The notes: a model not told the origin generated them from the letters alone. Counted from the first letter of the stretch, positions 12,042 through 24,991 are shown. The stretch is DNA of 46,376 bases from Funneliformis mosseae (GCA_910592005.1 CAJVPP010000124.1:1-46376); one strand, 5' to 3'. Made by a program: numbers and translations.

Positions 12042-15000
12042 ATGAGTCAAAGATCTCTGATCGAACTTCTGAAAGACCTCACGGAAAAAGATGATATGCG
12101 GATATGTAGTTCTTTACTGGAACGATGTCTCAATACATCTATATCGGATCTGGAAAAGTTCACTGATAAACTGTCGCAGCTTCTGCGCGATTTTCCTGAT
12201 GTTTACATACCAACCCTGCAAATCTTCATTTCTTACCTTTGTGATGAATCTTCGCGTAAAAAAACTTTACTCCCTAACCGGCGGGAAAGATGGATCACCG
12301 CGATTTCAGATTTCATCTCATCTTTAATCACCACTGTCATCATGCAAAACTTTGACCACTCCGACTTTCCTGGCTTTGGAGAGCTTATACACGATTGCAT
12401 CGAGCTTCTATGGAAAGTTCAAAATATATCTTTGATTAGTAATAAAGGAAACAATTTAGCCATCCAGATGACAAAAAGCTTCTTCAACGCAATCCTTAAC
12501 GCGGGTGTCCTGGGAATTTTGGTAACAGACCCTTCCGGTCGTCGCTGTCTCAAACGCATTCTGTTTGACTTCAACATGATTAACCATATTGAACGGGAAG
12601 AACTACTTAGAGCGATAGATATGGTCGCGGCTCTTGTGGAGAAATGTTCTGAGCACGAGGAAGTTTCGATTAGTCTATCAGAATGGTTTTCGGTATATAA
12701 GGCATGTACATCATTGTTGAACTCCCTTAGGAGATTCAAGAATTTGGAAAAGAACCAGTTAGTCAACAAGAAAGAAATGTCGCTACCCGCGCTGGACGAT
12801 ATGGTTAAGCTTGATAATAAGGAATCCAGGACGATCAGGAAACCGTTTGCGAATTCCCTTATGGTGAATAGCAACTCATTACCTGTGTCCACACAGGATG
12901 AACGAAATCTCGCGTTTTTAGGGATGAGGGCACCTCAAAAGCTATCAGTTTTACCCAACTTTTTGCATGCAATTGAACAACGAAAAATAGATTCATTCCG
13001 AGTAAGTATGATCGTGTTTTTGTTTTAATGTGTTAATCGTAGTGAAATTGACAAAGTTAAATTCAACTTCACTTAGAATTTGATGGGATTCTTGTCATGC
13101 GCAGGTTGCCGCAAACAAGCCCTCGTTTATTTTTCTCCTGAAAAATACTTTTGGCTCACGGATATTGAAAATGAAAGAATAACAAGGATACCAGATCGTC
13201 TTTTCCGTCTTCCATTCGAATTTGATGACGATGACAGGCTTGGACCATGGGACATTCTTCTCAGCGGAGACACGATCAAACATATGCGGAACTTGGAATC
13301 ACATCTTGTGATTAAAGCAGTCATGAAAAAACTTGGACAGATATCATCTGGAGAATGGGATAAGAACAAACTGCGATGTGCGGTAGCAACTCACGACATC
13401 CCTGTCTATGAAATAGAAATTCCTGGAAATAGTGACCTGAAGATCCTCTGGCAGGTCGATTATGGTTTCTCCATTCGTAGCTATTTGCTCACGCAATTTG
13501 TTAGAGTTTGGGCCGTCACCGCTGATCGGGAGCAGATTCGCAAAATATTAGAAAATCTTTTGATCGTTCATCGGGTTTATACATTAGAACACAAATTCCG
13601 GTGTGAAGTCGAACAGATGGGTGGCGTAATTTTACCAAAAACCTTTGGAGATGAAGAAGAAACAAGGTCCATTGAAGAAAATTTGGATGTCTCAGAGAAA
13701 AATGATGAGAGGTTATTAGATATCCATAAGATGCTTGTTACAAATAAGTTTGTACCTTTATCAGCGGTAAGTATACGTATCATTGATATATAAAGATTAA
13801 ATACAATAAATTTTAATAGGTATTATGATTTCTCGCAGAATTTGTACAAGTCGCTCGTTTTGGGTGGTTTCGATTTTACCTTCCAGGTATCCAAGATAGA
13901 ATACGAGATTATCAATAATCCTACTTCAGCGATTGTCATTGGTCGATCGGGTTAGTGGTCTAGTTTAAATGTTGTAACTTGAAAAATGAAACTATAACGA
14001 CGTTGGTTTTATCTTACATAGGGACCGGTAAGACCACGTGTATTTTGTTTAGACAGATTGCTTCACATTTAAATAGTCAATTATCCAAGACTCCGTCCTC
14101 GTGTGGTAGTGACAGGTTTTCTCACAAAAGGCAGATATTCATTACAGTAAGCTACAAGCTGTGCCGTCGGGTGAAGGAATACTTTATCAAGTTGCGAGAG
14201 TCTGCGATGCTTGCTGGTAAAAAAATGTCTATGAAGCAGTTTAATGAGTATATGAAGAAAAAAGGGAAGGAAGAGGAAATCCCCGTAAACAATAACACAA
14301 TGCTCGAAGAGGGTGATGAGGAAAAGGAGCTGAGTGACATTCCAAACTCATTCCGTCAGCTGACAGATCACCATTTTCCACTGTTCATTACCTATGAAAA
14401 GTTTTCAAAAATGCTACAGGGAACCTACTGTATTGATATACTGAAACTGATCAAACAACAAAATCTAGATAATGATAATGCTGCTGATTTATACGAAGGC
14501 GAAGAGAAATTCCGTCGAATATCTTCTATCACAAATACAACCAACAATTCATCTGAACATTTTGTAGACTATAATAAATTTAAAAAAGATTATTGGCCTC
14601 ATTTGAATAAACAAAACCTGGATTGCGGGTTGATCTACTCTGAATTTTCTATTATTAAGGTATGCAATTATATGCAAAAAAATCCCCATTAGAAAAATAG
14701 TAAATAATGAACTTCATAAATTACTTGAAACCTTCAAATGCGGAAATCAATTTTCCCGATCCTATCTACAGTCGACCTCTCTAAATGCACCCCCTTGGGA
14801 TTATATTGAAAAATTTGAAAAATTGTTCATTAATGAGGGTGTGCAATTTAAAGTGAAAATTTTCACATGCTTGGGAGCGTGCATTTAGAGAGAAAATATA
14901 CAGTGTGTGCATTTAGAGAGGTTTGTCTGATATTATATAGAAAGTTCTCTTTTGACCTCTATCATTCTCAAATTTCTTAAGGGTTCAAATCCCGATGTGG

Positions 15001-18000
15001 ATTATCTCTCAAGAGAAGATTATAGAGCCATCAGTACCAAGAAATACCCAATGTTTCGTCACAATCGTGACCAGGTTTATGATTTATTTCAACAATACGA
15101 AAAGAAGATGAAGCGAAATGACCATTATGATTCAATGGATAGGTAAATATCAAATGTTATATAATATTTGTTAGATTTGGATAAAATTTCAAGCTTAACT
15201 TAGTTTTTCACAGGACGTTAGCCATTTTACGTTGCGCAAAGATGAAAGCACTTGGTGGACCGCAAATTCATGAAGTATACATTGATGAATGTCAGGATAA
15301 CCAAATCGTGGATCTTGCACTTATCTTAAAGATCTTTGAGCGTGTTGATGCGATATTTTTAGCCGGAGATATAGCGCAATGCATTGCCCCGGGGTCTTCT
15401 TTCCGATTCCAAGGTATTCATTATTCTTTAAATGATCCCGCTACTTCTATTCCTAAGCCTAAATTTTAATAATTCGTACGTAGATTTACGCGCCTTGATG
15501 TATAAGTGGGAACTCAATCGGATACAAGTCAATCACAAACAGCACAGCAATTTAAAACCGAAACAATTTGAGTTAAAGATTAATTATCGTTCTCATAATG
15601 GAATCCTTCGGCTTGCTGCTTCTGTGATTCAACTTATCTGGGACTTTTTTCCCGATTCCATTGACTACCCATCAAAGGAACATGCCGAGATTGGTGGTCC
15701 ACTGCCCGTCTTTTTTGACGGATTTCAAGAACGACATTTTGAAGACTATTTTGCATCACAAAATATTTCTAATAATATCGAATTTGGCGCCGATCAGGTT
15801 ATTATTGTACGTAACAACGAAGCTAAATCGAGAATAAGAAAGCTAATTGGTGACGCTGGACTTGTAATGACAATATTCGAAGCTAAGGGCATGGAATTTG
15901 ATGACGTTTTGTTGTATAATTTCTTTTCTTGTTCACCTGCACAATTAAAGGTACAATGTTGTACAATTGTTTCGAACCATCTTATAGATTGCTTATTGAT
16001 TATTACTTGGTTGTATACATTTTTTTTTTCAGTGGCGAGTAATTCTCTCCAAATTGAAAGATAATTCTGAAGGGATCCAGGTCTTTTCTCACGAAATCCA
16101 TTACATCCTTTCTTCAGAGCTCAAACATCTTTATGTCGCGGTGACCAGAGCTCGTCAGCATATTTGGATATGTGACGATAATGCTGATTATAGTAGGCCT
16201 ATTAAAAAATACTGGAAAAGTCTTGGGCTGATTAAAATTATCCAAAGTGTGAACGAAATTAGAACTTTCTCCACCTTTGCTAAAAAGAGCACTTTACGCG
16301 AATGGGATCAACGTGGGAAAACTTTTTTTGAACAGCGGTTCTATGAGCAGGTGAAAATTTTTATTTTACCGATATCATGCATTCAATTTAACTAATCCAA
16401 ATAAATTTCATTTAGGCTATTTTCTGCTTCGAAAAAAGTAAAAACGAAGAGAGTCGCGATCTAGCTGTTGCATATAATCTTCAACAGATTGCTAAGAATG
16501 CTTCCGATAACAACACTGCAAAGTCCAATTTCATACATGCGGCTGAGGCATTCATAAAGTGTAACCGTCCCATCCAGGCTGCTTCATGTTATGAGGTAAA
16601 ATATTGATTTTTCTATTATATAAATAGTATTTAAACAAATGTGACAATAATAATTTTTTTTTGAATTCTGTTTTAATATCCTCTATTTTGAAATTTGATA
16701 AATACTTACAAATATGAAAATTCTAGCATATCGGCATGTATATAAAAAGTGGTGAAGTTTATGCCAATTGCAATATGTTTGAGCATGCGGGAAATTGTTA
16801 CATTAAAGCCAAGATGATGAATTTGGCTGGAGAGTATTTTGAAAAAGCCGAGCAATATATTGATGCTTTTTTTACCTATAAAGATGGTGGTCTTTATGGA
16901 AAAGCAATTACTTTAATCCAGAGGTAAGCCCATAGATATAGAATTTGATTGCATATAAATGTCAAAATTAATTCGAATTATTGTAATAAGACACAGAAAA
17001 GAAATTGACGAGAATATAATTCGCGCTGAAGCTGAAAATCTACGTTCACGTGGTAAATATAAAAAAGCCGCCGATTTGTTCATTTGTTTGAATAATGATG
17101 AGGATATCATTGAGGCATTACAATGTCTCTTACACTTATGCAGAGTTAATGTACTGAAAAGCACAATAACGGATATTACAATTCCAAGTACTTCACAGGA
17201 GCTAGAAGGTCTTCTTTCTAAGATAGCTGAATTCAGATCGCAATTAGTGAAGAAATCTGAGCTACTGGAAGAGTTTCAGTTATATTCAGCTTATTTCAAC
17301 AAGGATCTTGATGAAGTTTGCGAGTATTTGCAAATTTTCAAAACAAACGAAAATATAGTTTTCGAGTTTCGTGCGTTAAATATATGGCTGCAGATTCTTC
17401 CTCAATCTGGTATTCAGGCCGAGTATTGGCAAAATCGGTTGCAATGTCTGTATAGGCTATGCGATCTGATCTTTCCTGTTATAGTCCAACGACGTTATAA
17501 TGACAATATTGACGAAATCTACAAGGATTTCGAGAATATTTTTATTGTAAGCAATGTGAAGAATCGCTTGCAAAAACGCAAAATTTTTCCTGACAATTCA
17601 CTTGTTCGTCTCATAGAAAATATGTGTGAAAAAAACGACAAAAACATGACCAAAAAAAATATGATAAAGATAATGGATAATCAGCACGTTTATGATGTAC
17701 ATGTTGTGCATCAAGCCATCTCGCAATTTCTTGCTTCACATATCTATGAACTTATCTTGGATGCAGGAAAAAAGGGTAAAGATATTCCAGAAATAGGTTC
17801 TTATATCTGTAAATATACGAACTGTCGATATATACCAAATTGCCGAGATCATCATGTAACCTCGACACCATTAATTCTACATCAACGCCTGAACCTTGCA
17901 TGCCTTCAGTGCACTGTAGTGCAACGTTTGCAAGTTTTATGTCGCAAAAAACTTTTTAGTATTGAGCAAACGAAAGAAATTTTTGGTATACAAAGGTGGT

Positions 18001-19707
18001 GGGTTGAAAAATTAATTAAAGTTCATGTACGTTATCAATCCCCGCAAACAAGTTGCCCAGAAGTTACTCATATAGTAATCGCCGGAATACCTGATCAGAC
18101 ACGTTATGGGTTTACTGATCTTGCCCATAATAAATGGTTACGAGACGAATTTAACAATGGTAGCGACTTTGAGGTTATGTTAAAATACGTGTTCTTATTT
18201 CAGCTGTTGCGAGACGGTTGGGGCTTTAGGATGTTTGATTGGAAGATGTCACAAGTAAAAGAGATTTCACAACCTGACGATTTACCCGCCGGTTTTGAAT
18301 ACAAAGGATATCATCTAGCGATTCCAGTTGGGAAACGACTTTCGTCATTCTTTTTTTTTCTCTACTCTAATAAAGTGATCGAAGCGATCTCAAATCTGAA
18401 TCCTTTTATTCAATACGCTATAATCAACTCTCAAAAGATTAACTTGACTAGTATTTATGCTTTTGGAGACCTTACGACCCTTATCGAGTTGTCAACGTCA
18501 TTAGTTTTCGCAGTCGGCCCTAAGGATTGCAAATTTTGCCTTCCTAGAGCTTATCTTGTTAATTATTTTGACAAGTTCACTATGGAGCCGCTACTTCCGC
18601 AAAAACGACGCGCTTATAAAATCGATGAATATCTAGCTGCGATCAAAAATGTTCTCAATCAAATTCAACTACTTCTCGATCTTCTTCTTTGTAAGGAACC
18701 GATTAATCCGTCGATCATCCTTCGACTGATACGTCTCTTAGTCCTTATCGGCTTGAATGAATCCACTTTTGAGCAAGATGTCTTTAAAATTTTCGAGCGT
18801 CTGCACAAAAAAAACGAAATCTTTCCCGTGAAAATCAAGAATTACTTATATGAGAAAAAATTTGTACGCCTCGTTGACGTTCTACATAAAGACCTCATGG
18901 AGACGGGATGTGACTCCCTTGTCATAATTCACTACAACAACTTTGGCTCATCAAAATTTTCTAACTTGGAAAAACATGGTATTGTGAAGATTACATATCA
19001 ATCTATTGAAGAATTCCTTAATGCCCTTCGCCAGATTATGTCATCAGTAGCCAGGGATACGGTCTCGGAAAATCGGCTTTTAAATAATATAGATTGGTCT
19101 CGCCAGATTAGAAAATTCTGGAACCTTCAGATCCACGATTCTCCCCGTGACCAAGAAGCAGCAAAAAAAATTCAAACCTGGTTTCGCGAGACTCAAGAGC
19201 GACGTCAAAGGACTGTTCACGACCCAATCTTTGAAAAAATTTACAATGAAGTAAGAAATTTCTGCCAGGAATTTGCGCTGAAACGGAAGGGTGAAATAGT
19301 GGTACGAAAGTATAATATGCTCTTGAGAGGTTCGACGGTTGACAAAATCGTGGAATTGACCAAGTTGCTGAGCAGCATGGATAAAAACAAGAATTATTTG
19401 GGAAAATTGAAAAAAAGAGACTATGATCTTGAAATATGTGTTGAGCTAGAGGAAGAATTAACGTTTGTTGATATTCATTTAGTATTTATTTATTTTTTTT
19501 TTCCTTATCATTCAACTCATTCGAATTTGTGTTTTTAGGTATGTCCAAGAAGAAGTTGAACAGCTACTGGATTCATTATCTATTATAGAAAACATTGAAA
19601 AACATGAAGAAGCAGATATTGAATGGTTGGAAAACGAATTACAGCAGGCAAAGAGTGTCATCGATAAGGTTTTGGAATGGATAGAGAAATGCGAATCACT
19701 AGATTAG
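12042..19707 (+). CDS. TRANK1-like superfamily-1 (UvrD-type) helicase, 12 exons
   Basis: Exons 12042-13001, 13077-13766, 13839-13950, 14022-14659, 14982-15142, 15214-15413, 15484-15950, 16033-16350, 16416-16595, 16727-16923, 16991-19462 and 19539-19707 join in frame to 6564 nt, 2187 residues. Walker A GRSGTGKT is at 585-592, split by an intron. Walker B/motif II VYIDECQD is at 875-882, NYRSH at 954-958, motif V EAKGMEFDDV at 1053-1062, and motif VI VAVTRAR at 1111-1117. All core SF1 motifs needed for ATP hydrolysis are present. A TPR-like helical stretch follows (~1183-1330), then a Cys/His cluster (C1581, C1586, C1592, H1595, H1596) and an IQ-like motif (~2032-2045). Residues 320-550 match the module that precedes the ATPase in TPR-and-ankyrin-repeat-containing (TRANK1) proteins, but I see no ankyrin repeats. 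The substrate (DNA or RNA) and pathway are unknown. Confidence 0.9.
14769..14929. mobile_element. MITE-like insertion inside helicase intron 4
   Basis: The 322-bp intron 14660-14981 contains a 161-bp segment that begins CAGTCGACCTCTCTAAATGC and ends with the inverted counterpart GCATTTAGAGAGGTTTGTCTG. An extra internal copy of TGCATTTAGAGAG lies at about 14879-14892. The CAG...CTG ends with a TA on the left side suggest a nonautonomous pogo/Tigger-type (Tc1-mariner) element. The right flank reads ATA and not a clean TA, so the target duplication is imperfect. Confidence 0.6.
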
Positions 19708-21709
19708 TAACGTTTCTATTTATAAGAACGAGCGAGATAGCATTTTTTTTTTGTTTTATTAATTGGCCAACTGTGTTTGATTTGGGCAGATATTATGTCG
19801 AATTAGACAACTATCAAACACCGAGTAAAGGCCTTTCTTGAGTATTTTTTATAAAATAATTAAATCATTTGATTTGTTGTTAAAGTAATACAATAGATCA
19901 TTTAGAATTATAAGCGTTCACGATCTTTTTTAGATAGTCATTTAGAGGTTGTTCCTCTTTAAGAGGTTGAAATTGGCATGGAATCAATTATTCAGTTAGA
20001 AAACATAAAGTATTTTTATAACATGTAAACGTTTCTAGTCACAAAGCAACATTAACATCTCTATTTAATGAACCATGATTAACGAAATTGATGTCTTACT
20101 GATGAATACAATAGCGAACAAAACCGTTTGTTCTTTGTTGCAAAGATATCAACAGCTAAATTAACTTTTTTTCGTTATTAATGGTTTTTAAAAAATACAT
20201 CTTATTTCAATTTCTTTTTATAATATTCTATTATTCTTCACTGTAATCTTTGCAAGCACATTTTTTTTTTAACGACGAAAATAAACCTATCTTGTTTGCA
20301 TCAGTCCGGCCGAAATTAAAAAAAAAATTTTAAATGTGATGAAAATATTTTGAGCGTTCGATTGGCTAGTTATTGAAACAGATTTTTGTGAGATAAAACT
20401 CTTTTTTATGAAAAGGGAATAATCGAATTGGAAGTCGTTGCTAAGTTTAAGAGGTGATTAGTCTTACTGAGTTATTTATCGAGTTGGTGTTGCTCTAGGT
20501 GTAAAAATAATCTGGGAATTAAAAGCTCTTCGTGGCCACATTCGCTTTGGACGTTCTTTCTTGTTTCCGATGTCTTCCACGCCCCTGGAAGTTTACGACG
20601 TATTTTAAATTCTATTTTTAGTGGTATCTGTAATTGTGATACGGACTAAATCGTTTTCTCGCCCCGTGAATTTTCGGTTTTGCCCATATGTCCGAAACCT
20701 TTAATTTGCAAACACTTAGTTGCGAAACTAGTTTCGCCCGAAACATTAATCTGTGACAAAGGACGAAGAATTGAATTAGAAGTTTAGGAAGTTGGTCCGA
20801 ATTCAGGGTGGGTATTCACGTAAAGTTAGTTGTCAAGCACATTTATTTTCCCAAGAAAACTGATCAAAACTTTTCTTCGATTAGTTTCTGGGAATATTCC
20901 ATTTTGATTTCTAGTTCAAAAGCGGACAATTTTGTTATTAAACTTCATGATAAAGCACAATTATTACAATTAAAGACCGGATTTTGTGCATTCTTCGTTA
21001 TGAGATTCATTTTTTTTTTCCGTAATAGGTCAATTCTTGAATTATAATCCATCAACTTCTGATGTAATGGCTTGACTTCAGGCTCAGTGCAGCCTCTTTG
21101 ATCGAAAATTTTTTTTTTAGAGCATCTTCTCACGCCGAAAAGGAAAAAAAAAATTTAGATTAAAAGGCCCTGAAGGAAAGATGAGATGAAATTACGGAAT
21201 TCTTTTACGGAAAAAAAATAAATAATTTTTTTTTTAGATAGCTTAGCCATATTTCCATCTTATGATACGGTTGTGTTGACCTTGAAGAAATTGTTTTGCA
21301 GGGAAAGTTCTTGTCTTAGCGAGGTCGACAACTAAAGAGCAATCCGGAACGGTTATGCAGGCCCTAATTTGAACAAGAGGAGTTTTTTTTTCTTTTTTTT
21401 GGTTTTATATCATGTGAACGAACACTGCCATTAATCCCATACGTGTAATTAAATAAACCGAGCCAAGTAATTTGTGGCGGTAAGAGTGGCAAGCCTCTAC
21501 AACGTAATCTAAGCCAATTCAAACAAACTATGATTTTTTAAAACCCGAATTTAACTTACTGTATAAATCAGGAAATAAAATACATCCTTCTCGTTATTTA
21601 TGAAGTTTTTTTTTTTGTATAAATATGAAGGGAATTTAGTTCAAAAATCTAAATTAAAAAAATCTTATTAGAATAAATTCTTTTTTTTTTATTTTTTTAA
21701 AAAAAAAGG
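19708..21709. other. Intergenic region upstream of the amylase gene
   Basis: About 2 kb without a supportable gene. The only open frames are short and start inside low-complexity sequence. The stretch 20460-20800 is less A/T-rich and contains the 16-bp perfect palindrome GCGAAACTAGTTTCGC at 20722-20737. The last 100 bp hold the TATA box noted separately. Confidence 0.45.
21618..21625 (+). promoter_or_regulatory. TATA box of the amylase gene
   Basis: TATAAATA lies 85-92 bp upstream of the amylase ATG, a plausible distance for a short 5' leader. A second TATAAAT at 21562-21568 is an alternative. Confidence 0.5.
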
Positions 21710-22359
21710 ATGAAATTCGCTCCCAAATACAGTATAGCGTTCATACTCGCCACTTTGATATTGTTGTCCGCTGCGCCACGTTTGTCGTTGGCAAGAACTG
21801 CTGCAGAATGGAGAACTCGTACCATTTATCAATTATTAACGGATAGATTTGCTCAAACACCAGGTCAAGAAAATCTTCAACTCTGTTCTAATAATGAAAA
21901 TGAATACGAAGTTAGGCATTATTGTGGCGGAACATTTTTGGGAATTGTGAACAAGCTCGATTACATCAAAGATTTGGTATGTTAACAAAACTATTATTTT
22001 TTTTTTTAATCCAAATTTTTTGGTTTGTCGTTATAAATCTTAAAAAAAAAAATAAAAATTTTTTGCAGGGTTTTGACGCGATTTGGATTAGTCCGGTTGT
22101 AAAACAAGTTGAGGGTGAAACGAGATACGGTGTAGGATGGCACGGATGTAAGCTCATTGACTAAACTATTTTCCAAAGTAAAGAGTAAGCATTGGCTGAT
22201 GAATTATCTTAAATCTACACCAATAGATTGGGCCCAAGAACTTTATCAAATCAATCCACACTTTGGTACGGCTGATGACCTCAAAAATCTCGTTAAAGCT
22301 GCTCATGAGAAAGACATTTGGGTTATGATTGACGTTGTACCGTATGTTTAATTATAACA

Positions 22360-22394
<35 letters not shown>

Positions 22395-22614
22395 ATTTTG
22401 ACATTAAAATGTATTTTTTTTTTTTTTATAGAAATCACATGGGTCCACAGGATGGAAAAAATCCTAGAACCGAAGAATATGTTAAAATATATAATCCATT
22501 TAATAAAACTGAAGATTATCACTTTTATTGTGACATTAATAATCCTGGAGATCAAGGAAATGTTGAATATTGTAGCCTAGGTGGTAATTTGCCATTGCCC
22601 GGTATGTTTTTTTT

Positions 22615-22651
<37 letters not shown>

Positions 22652-23752
22652 TGCTAAATAAAAACAATATTTTTCATATTTATTTAATTTAGATCTTGAC
22701 ACGGAAAACCCTGTAGTGGTCTCTGAATTAAACAAATGGGTCAAATGGTTGGTCAAAGAATTCGATTTCGATGGTATACGTATCGATACAGCAAAACACA
22801 TTCGACATAGTTTTTGGGATGGGTTCACTCAAAGTAGTGGAGTATTTTCAATCGGTGAAGTAGCGGATTCTAATCCAGGATTTGTTGGATCTTATCAAGG
22901 GCATATGGATAGTACTTTAGGGTATCCCCTATTCCAAAAATTACAGCCTTTATATACTAATCCTGGTGCTAATATGTATGAAATGAGAAATGCCATAAAT
23001 GATAATAGAAGATTCTTTAAAGATACTAGTATACTAGGAAATTTTCTTGATGGTCATGATCAACCGGTAATTTTTTTTTTTGACTTGTAAACTTCTTTGA
23101 AAAGTCAATTCCATCCATTCATTCATTTTATTTTTTGATTGTTGATTGTAGAGATTTAATCATATAACTCAAGATAAAGTTTTATTTCGTAATGCGTTGA
23201 CTTTTGTCATGTTAATGGATGGTAAATACTCATTCTTTTTACGTCATCATAGATTAGGAAATTTTACTTAATACAACCTACTTTAATTATTTAGGCATTC
23301 CGATAATATATCAAGGATCCGAACATGATTTTATGGGACGTCCAACGGGAAGCGATCCATTTAATCGTGAAGCGCTCTGGCCATCTTCTTATTCACAATC
23401 GTCTCCCTCATACAAGTTCATCGCTAATATAAATGCATTCCGTAAAGTATTACCTGGAACATTCTTCTCTTCATTATCTATCGAAGCTTGGATAAATGAA
23501 CATATTTATGCCTTTTTTAAAGACAAGGCATTAATCATCACCTCTAATTATGGTGGGAATAATCTAAATATAAATTTCATTATACAAGGAAACGGAAGAT
23601 GGCCTGTTGGTGAGGTTTTAATTAATATTATAAGATGTGAAGAAAAGATTACTATTGATGAATCTCATAATGTCCCGGTTCTAATTGACGGTGAACCAAA
23701 AGTACTTTATCCCGAGAAAGATTTAAAAGGTCTTGGCATTTGTGGACTTTAA
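21710..23752 (+). CDS. Secreted alpha-amylase, GH13 family (7 exons)
   Basis: Exons 21710-21976, 22069-22147, 22227-22341, 22432-22601, 22693-23066, 23152-23221 and 23295-23752 join in frame to 1533 nt, 510 residues, a usual length for a fungal alpha-amylase. Residues 1-28 form a signal peptide (hydrophobic core then LSLA). The mature start AAEWRTRTIYQLLTDRFA resembles Taka-amylase. GH13 regions: DVVPNH (151-156), nucleophile D242 in GIRIDTAKH, acid/base E266 in GEV, and D333 in FLDGHD. The enzyme hydrolyses internal alpha-1,4 bonds of starch or glycogen outside the cell. Region IV reads GHD where NHD is usual (N-to-G at residue 331), while the catalytic triad and both active-site histidines remain. 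Introns contain long T and A runs (22363-22393 and about 22620-22647). Confidence 0.95.
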
Positions 23753-24991
23753 TCTATTTTTTATTTTTTTTTTAGTATAATATTATACGGTAGATTTATT
23801 CACGCTTGTTTATAAATAATTAATAATAATAAAAAAAAAATTATATTTACGGTCACGTGATCAATATTCTAAGTTTTCATTTTTTTTTAATTAGAATTAG
23901 CCAGAATTAAACGAAGCAAAAAATTTTTCAACATTAACGTATCGTATAATATTATTAGTGATTTTTTTATATATTTCATTTTAAACATTTAGGAATTACA
24001 CGTAAAAAAAAATAATTTCCAAGTATAAATTTACATATTTTTATTGTTAAATTAAAAAGTATAAACAGGAAACAAAACACAACTAAAAGAAAAATATAGT
24101 ACTTGTTCGCTACTAGATAATAATACTAGTACCCAGGTTGCACGACGAGGACGTCAGTACTATCGCAACCCAAAAAAATGGAGCTCCTCAGCCGAGAGAG
24201 CCTTTGGGTTTCTATCTAATGCCTTTATTTATTTATTTTTTTTTTTTATATATACCCCACTTTCATGCCCCAAGTTTTCCTTCTTGGCGGTTTGTACCCA
24301 GTTCTGTCCTTCTGAGCGTGAGTACCAGTTATCTGTTCTGGAGTTTGGTTACCAGTTTCTTTCTGGTCGAAGTTCTCTGCTGAAAAGAAAAATACATAAC
24401 CGGAACTACGTATAGAACCAGTAGACCTTTTGCAGCTGTTTTCCAAAGAACTCCTTCGTTTTTTTATAAGTGGGTGAAGAAGGGGACACAAAAACAGATG
24501 TGCTTGCGAAAGACTGTGTTCGCGAAAGGGGGAGGAAAAGAAACGAGAACGTTTGTGGGAATTTTTTTGTTGAACCAAGTATATTTATACACATAACAAA
24601 TATACCTGTTGAAAATTACTAAATTTAGCAATAAAATAACGTGACAGATCATTATTTGTTGATCACGTGAAATTTGTTACGCGTTTTGATCAAAAAAATC
24701 ATTATCTTAATTATTTTAAAAGGTGAAACACGAAAATTTGGTAATATGCGAGTATTAAGCAATAAATTGCTTCCATCGTGATTTCGTTCAATGTAAATCA
24801 ATGAGAAAAAGAATAACTTTATTTATTACATTGCAGAATTTAATCTTGACAGTGCATCAAATGTTAAATAAAATATCTTATGATTAAAAATAACTTTATA
24901 ATACATTTAAAAAAAAAGAATGTGATTCAAAAGCAATAAATTTTATAACTTATTATTAATATTGAACATAACAAAGTTACCCTTATTCAAA
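23753..24991. other. Convergent 3' region with inverted repeat and less A/T-rich core
   Basis: This lies between the 3' ends of the amylase and the 1079-residue gene. The 12-mer TCACGTGATCAA at 23853-23864 recurs inverted at 24659-24670. Between them, 24130-24560 is clearly less A/T-rich than its surroundings and carries a three-unit degenerate array (24294-24370). Short overlapping open frames on both strands here are not convincing as genes. Confidence 0.45.
24294..24370. repeat. Three degenerate ~26-bp units with CCAG...CTGG dyads
   Basis: Units begin at 24294 (GTACCCAG), 24322 (GTACCAG) and 24348 (GTTACCAG). Each contains CCAG followed within 7-10 bases by a C/TTCTG or CTGG end, so units 2 and 3 can form short stem-loops. 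The function is unknown. Confidence 0.4.

Noticed and set aside
12419..12892. 157-codon antisense open frame
   Set aside because: It is the shadow of helicase exon 1 on the other strand. The sense frame carries the family features.
14981..14993. GGGTTCAAATCCC resembles a tRNA T-arm
   Set aside because: It lies at the start of helicase exon 5, where the reading frame is continuous, and no acceptor or anticodon arms surround it.
24138..24652. Several overlapping 60-110 codon frames on both strands
   Set aside because: Frames begin or end in T/A runs, overlap each other in conflict and show no family pattern. The composition may explain them.
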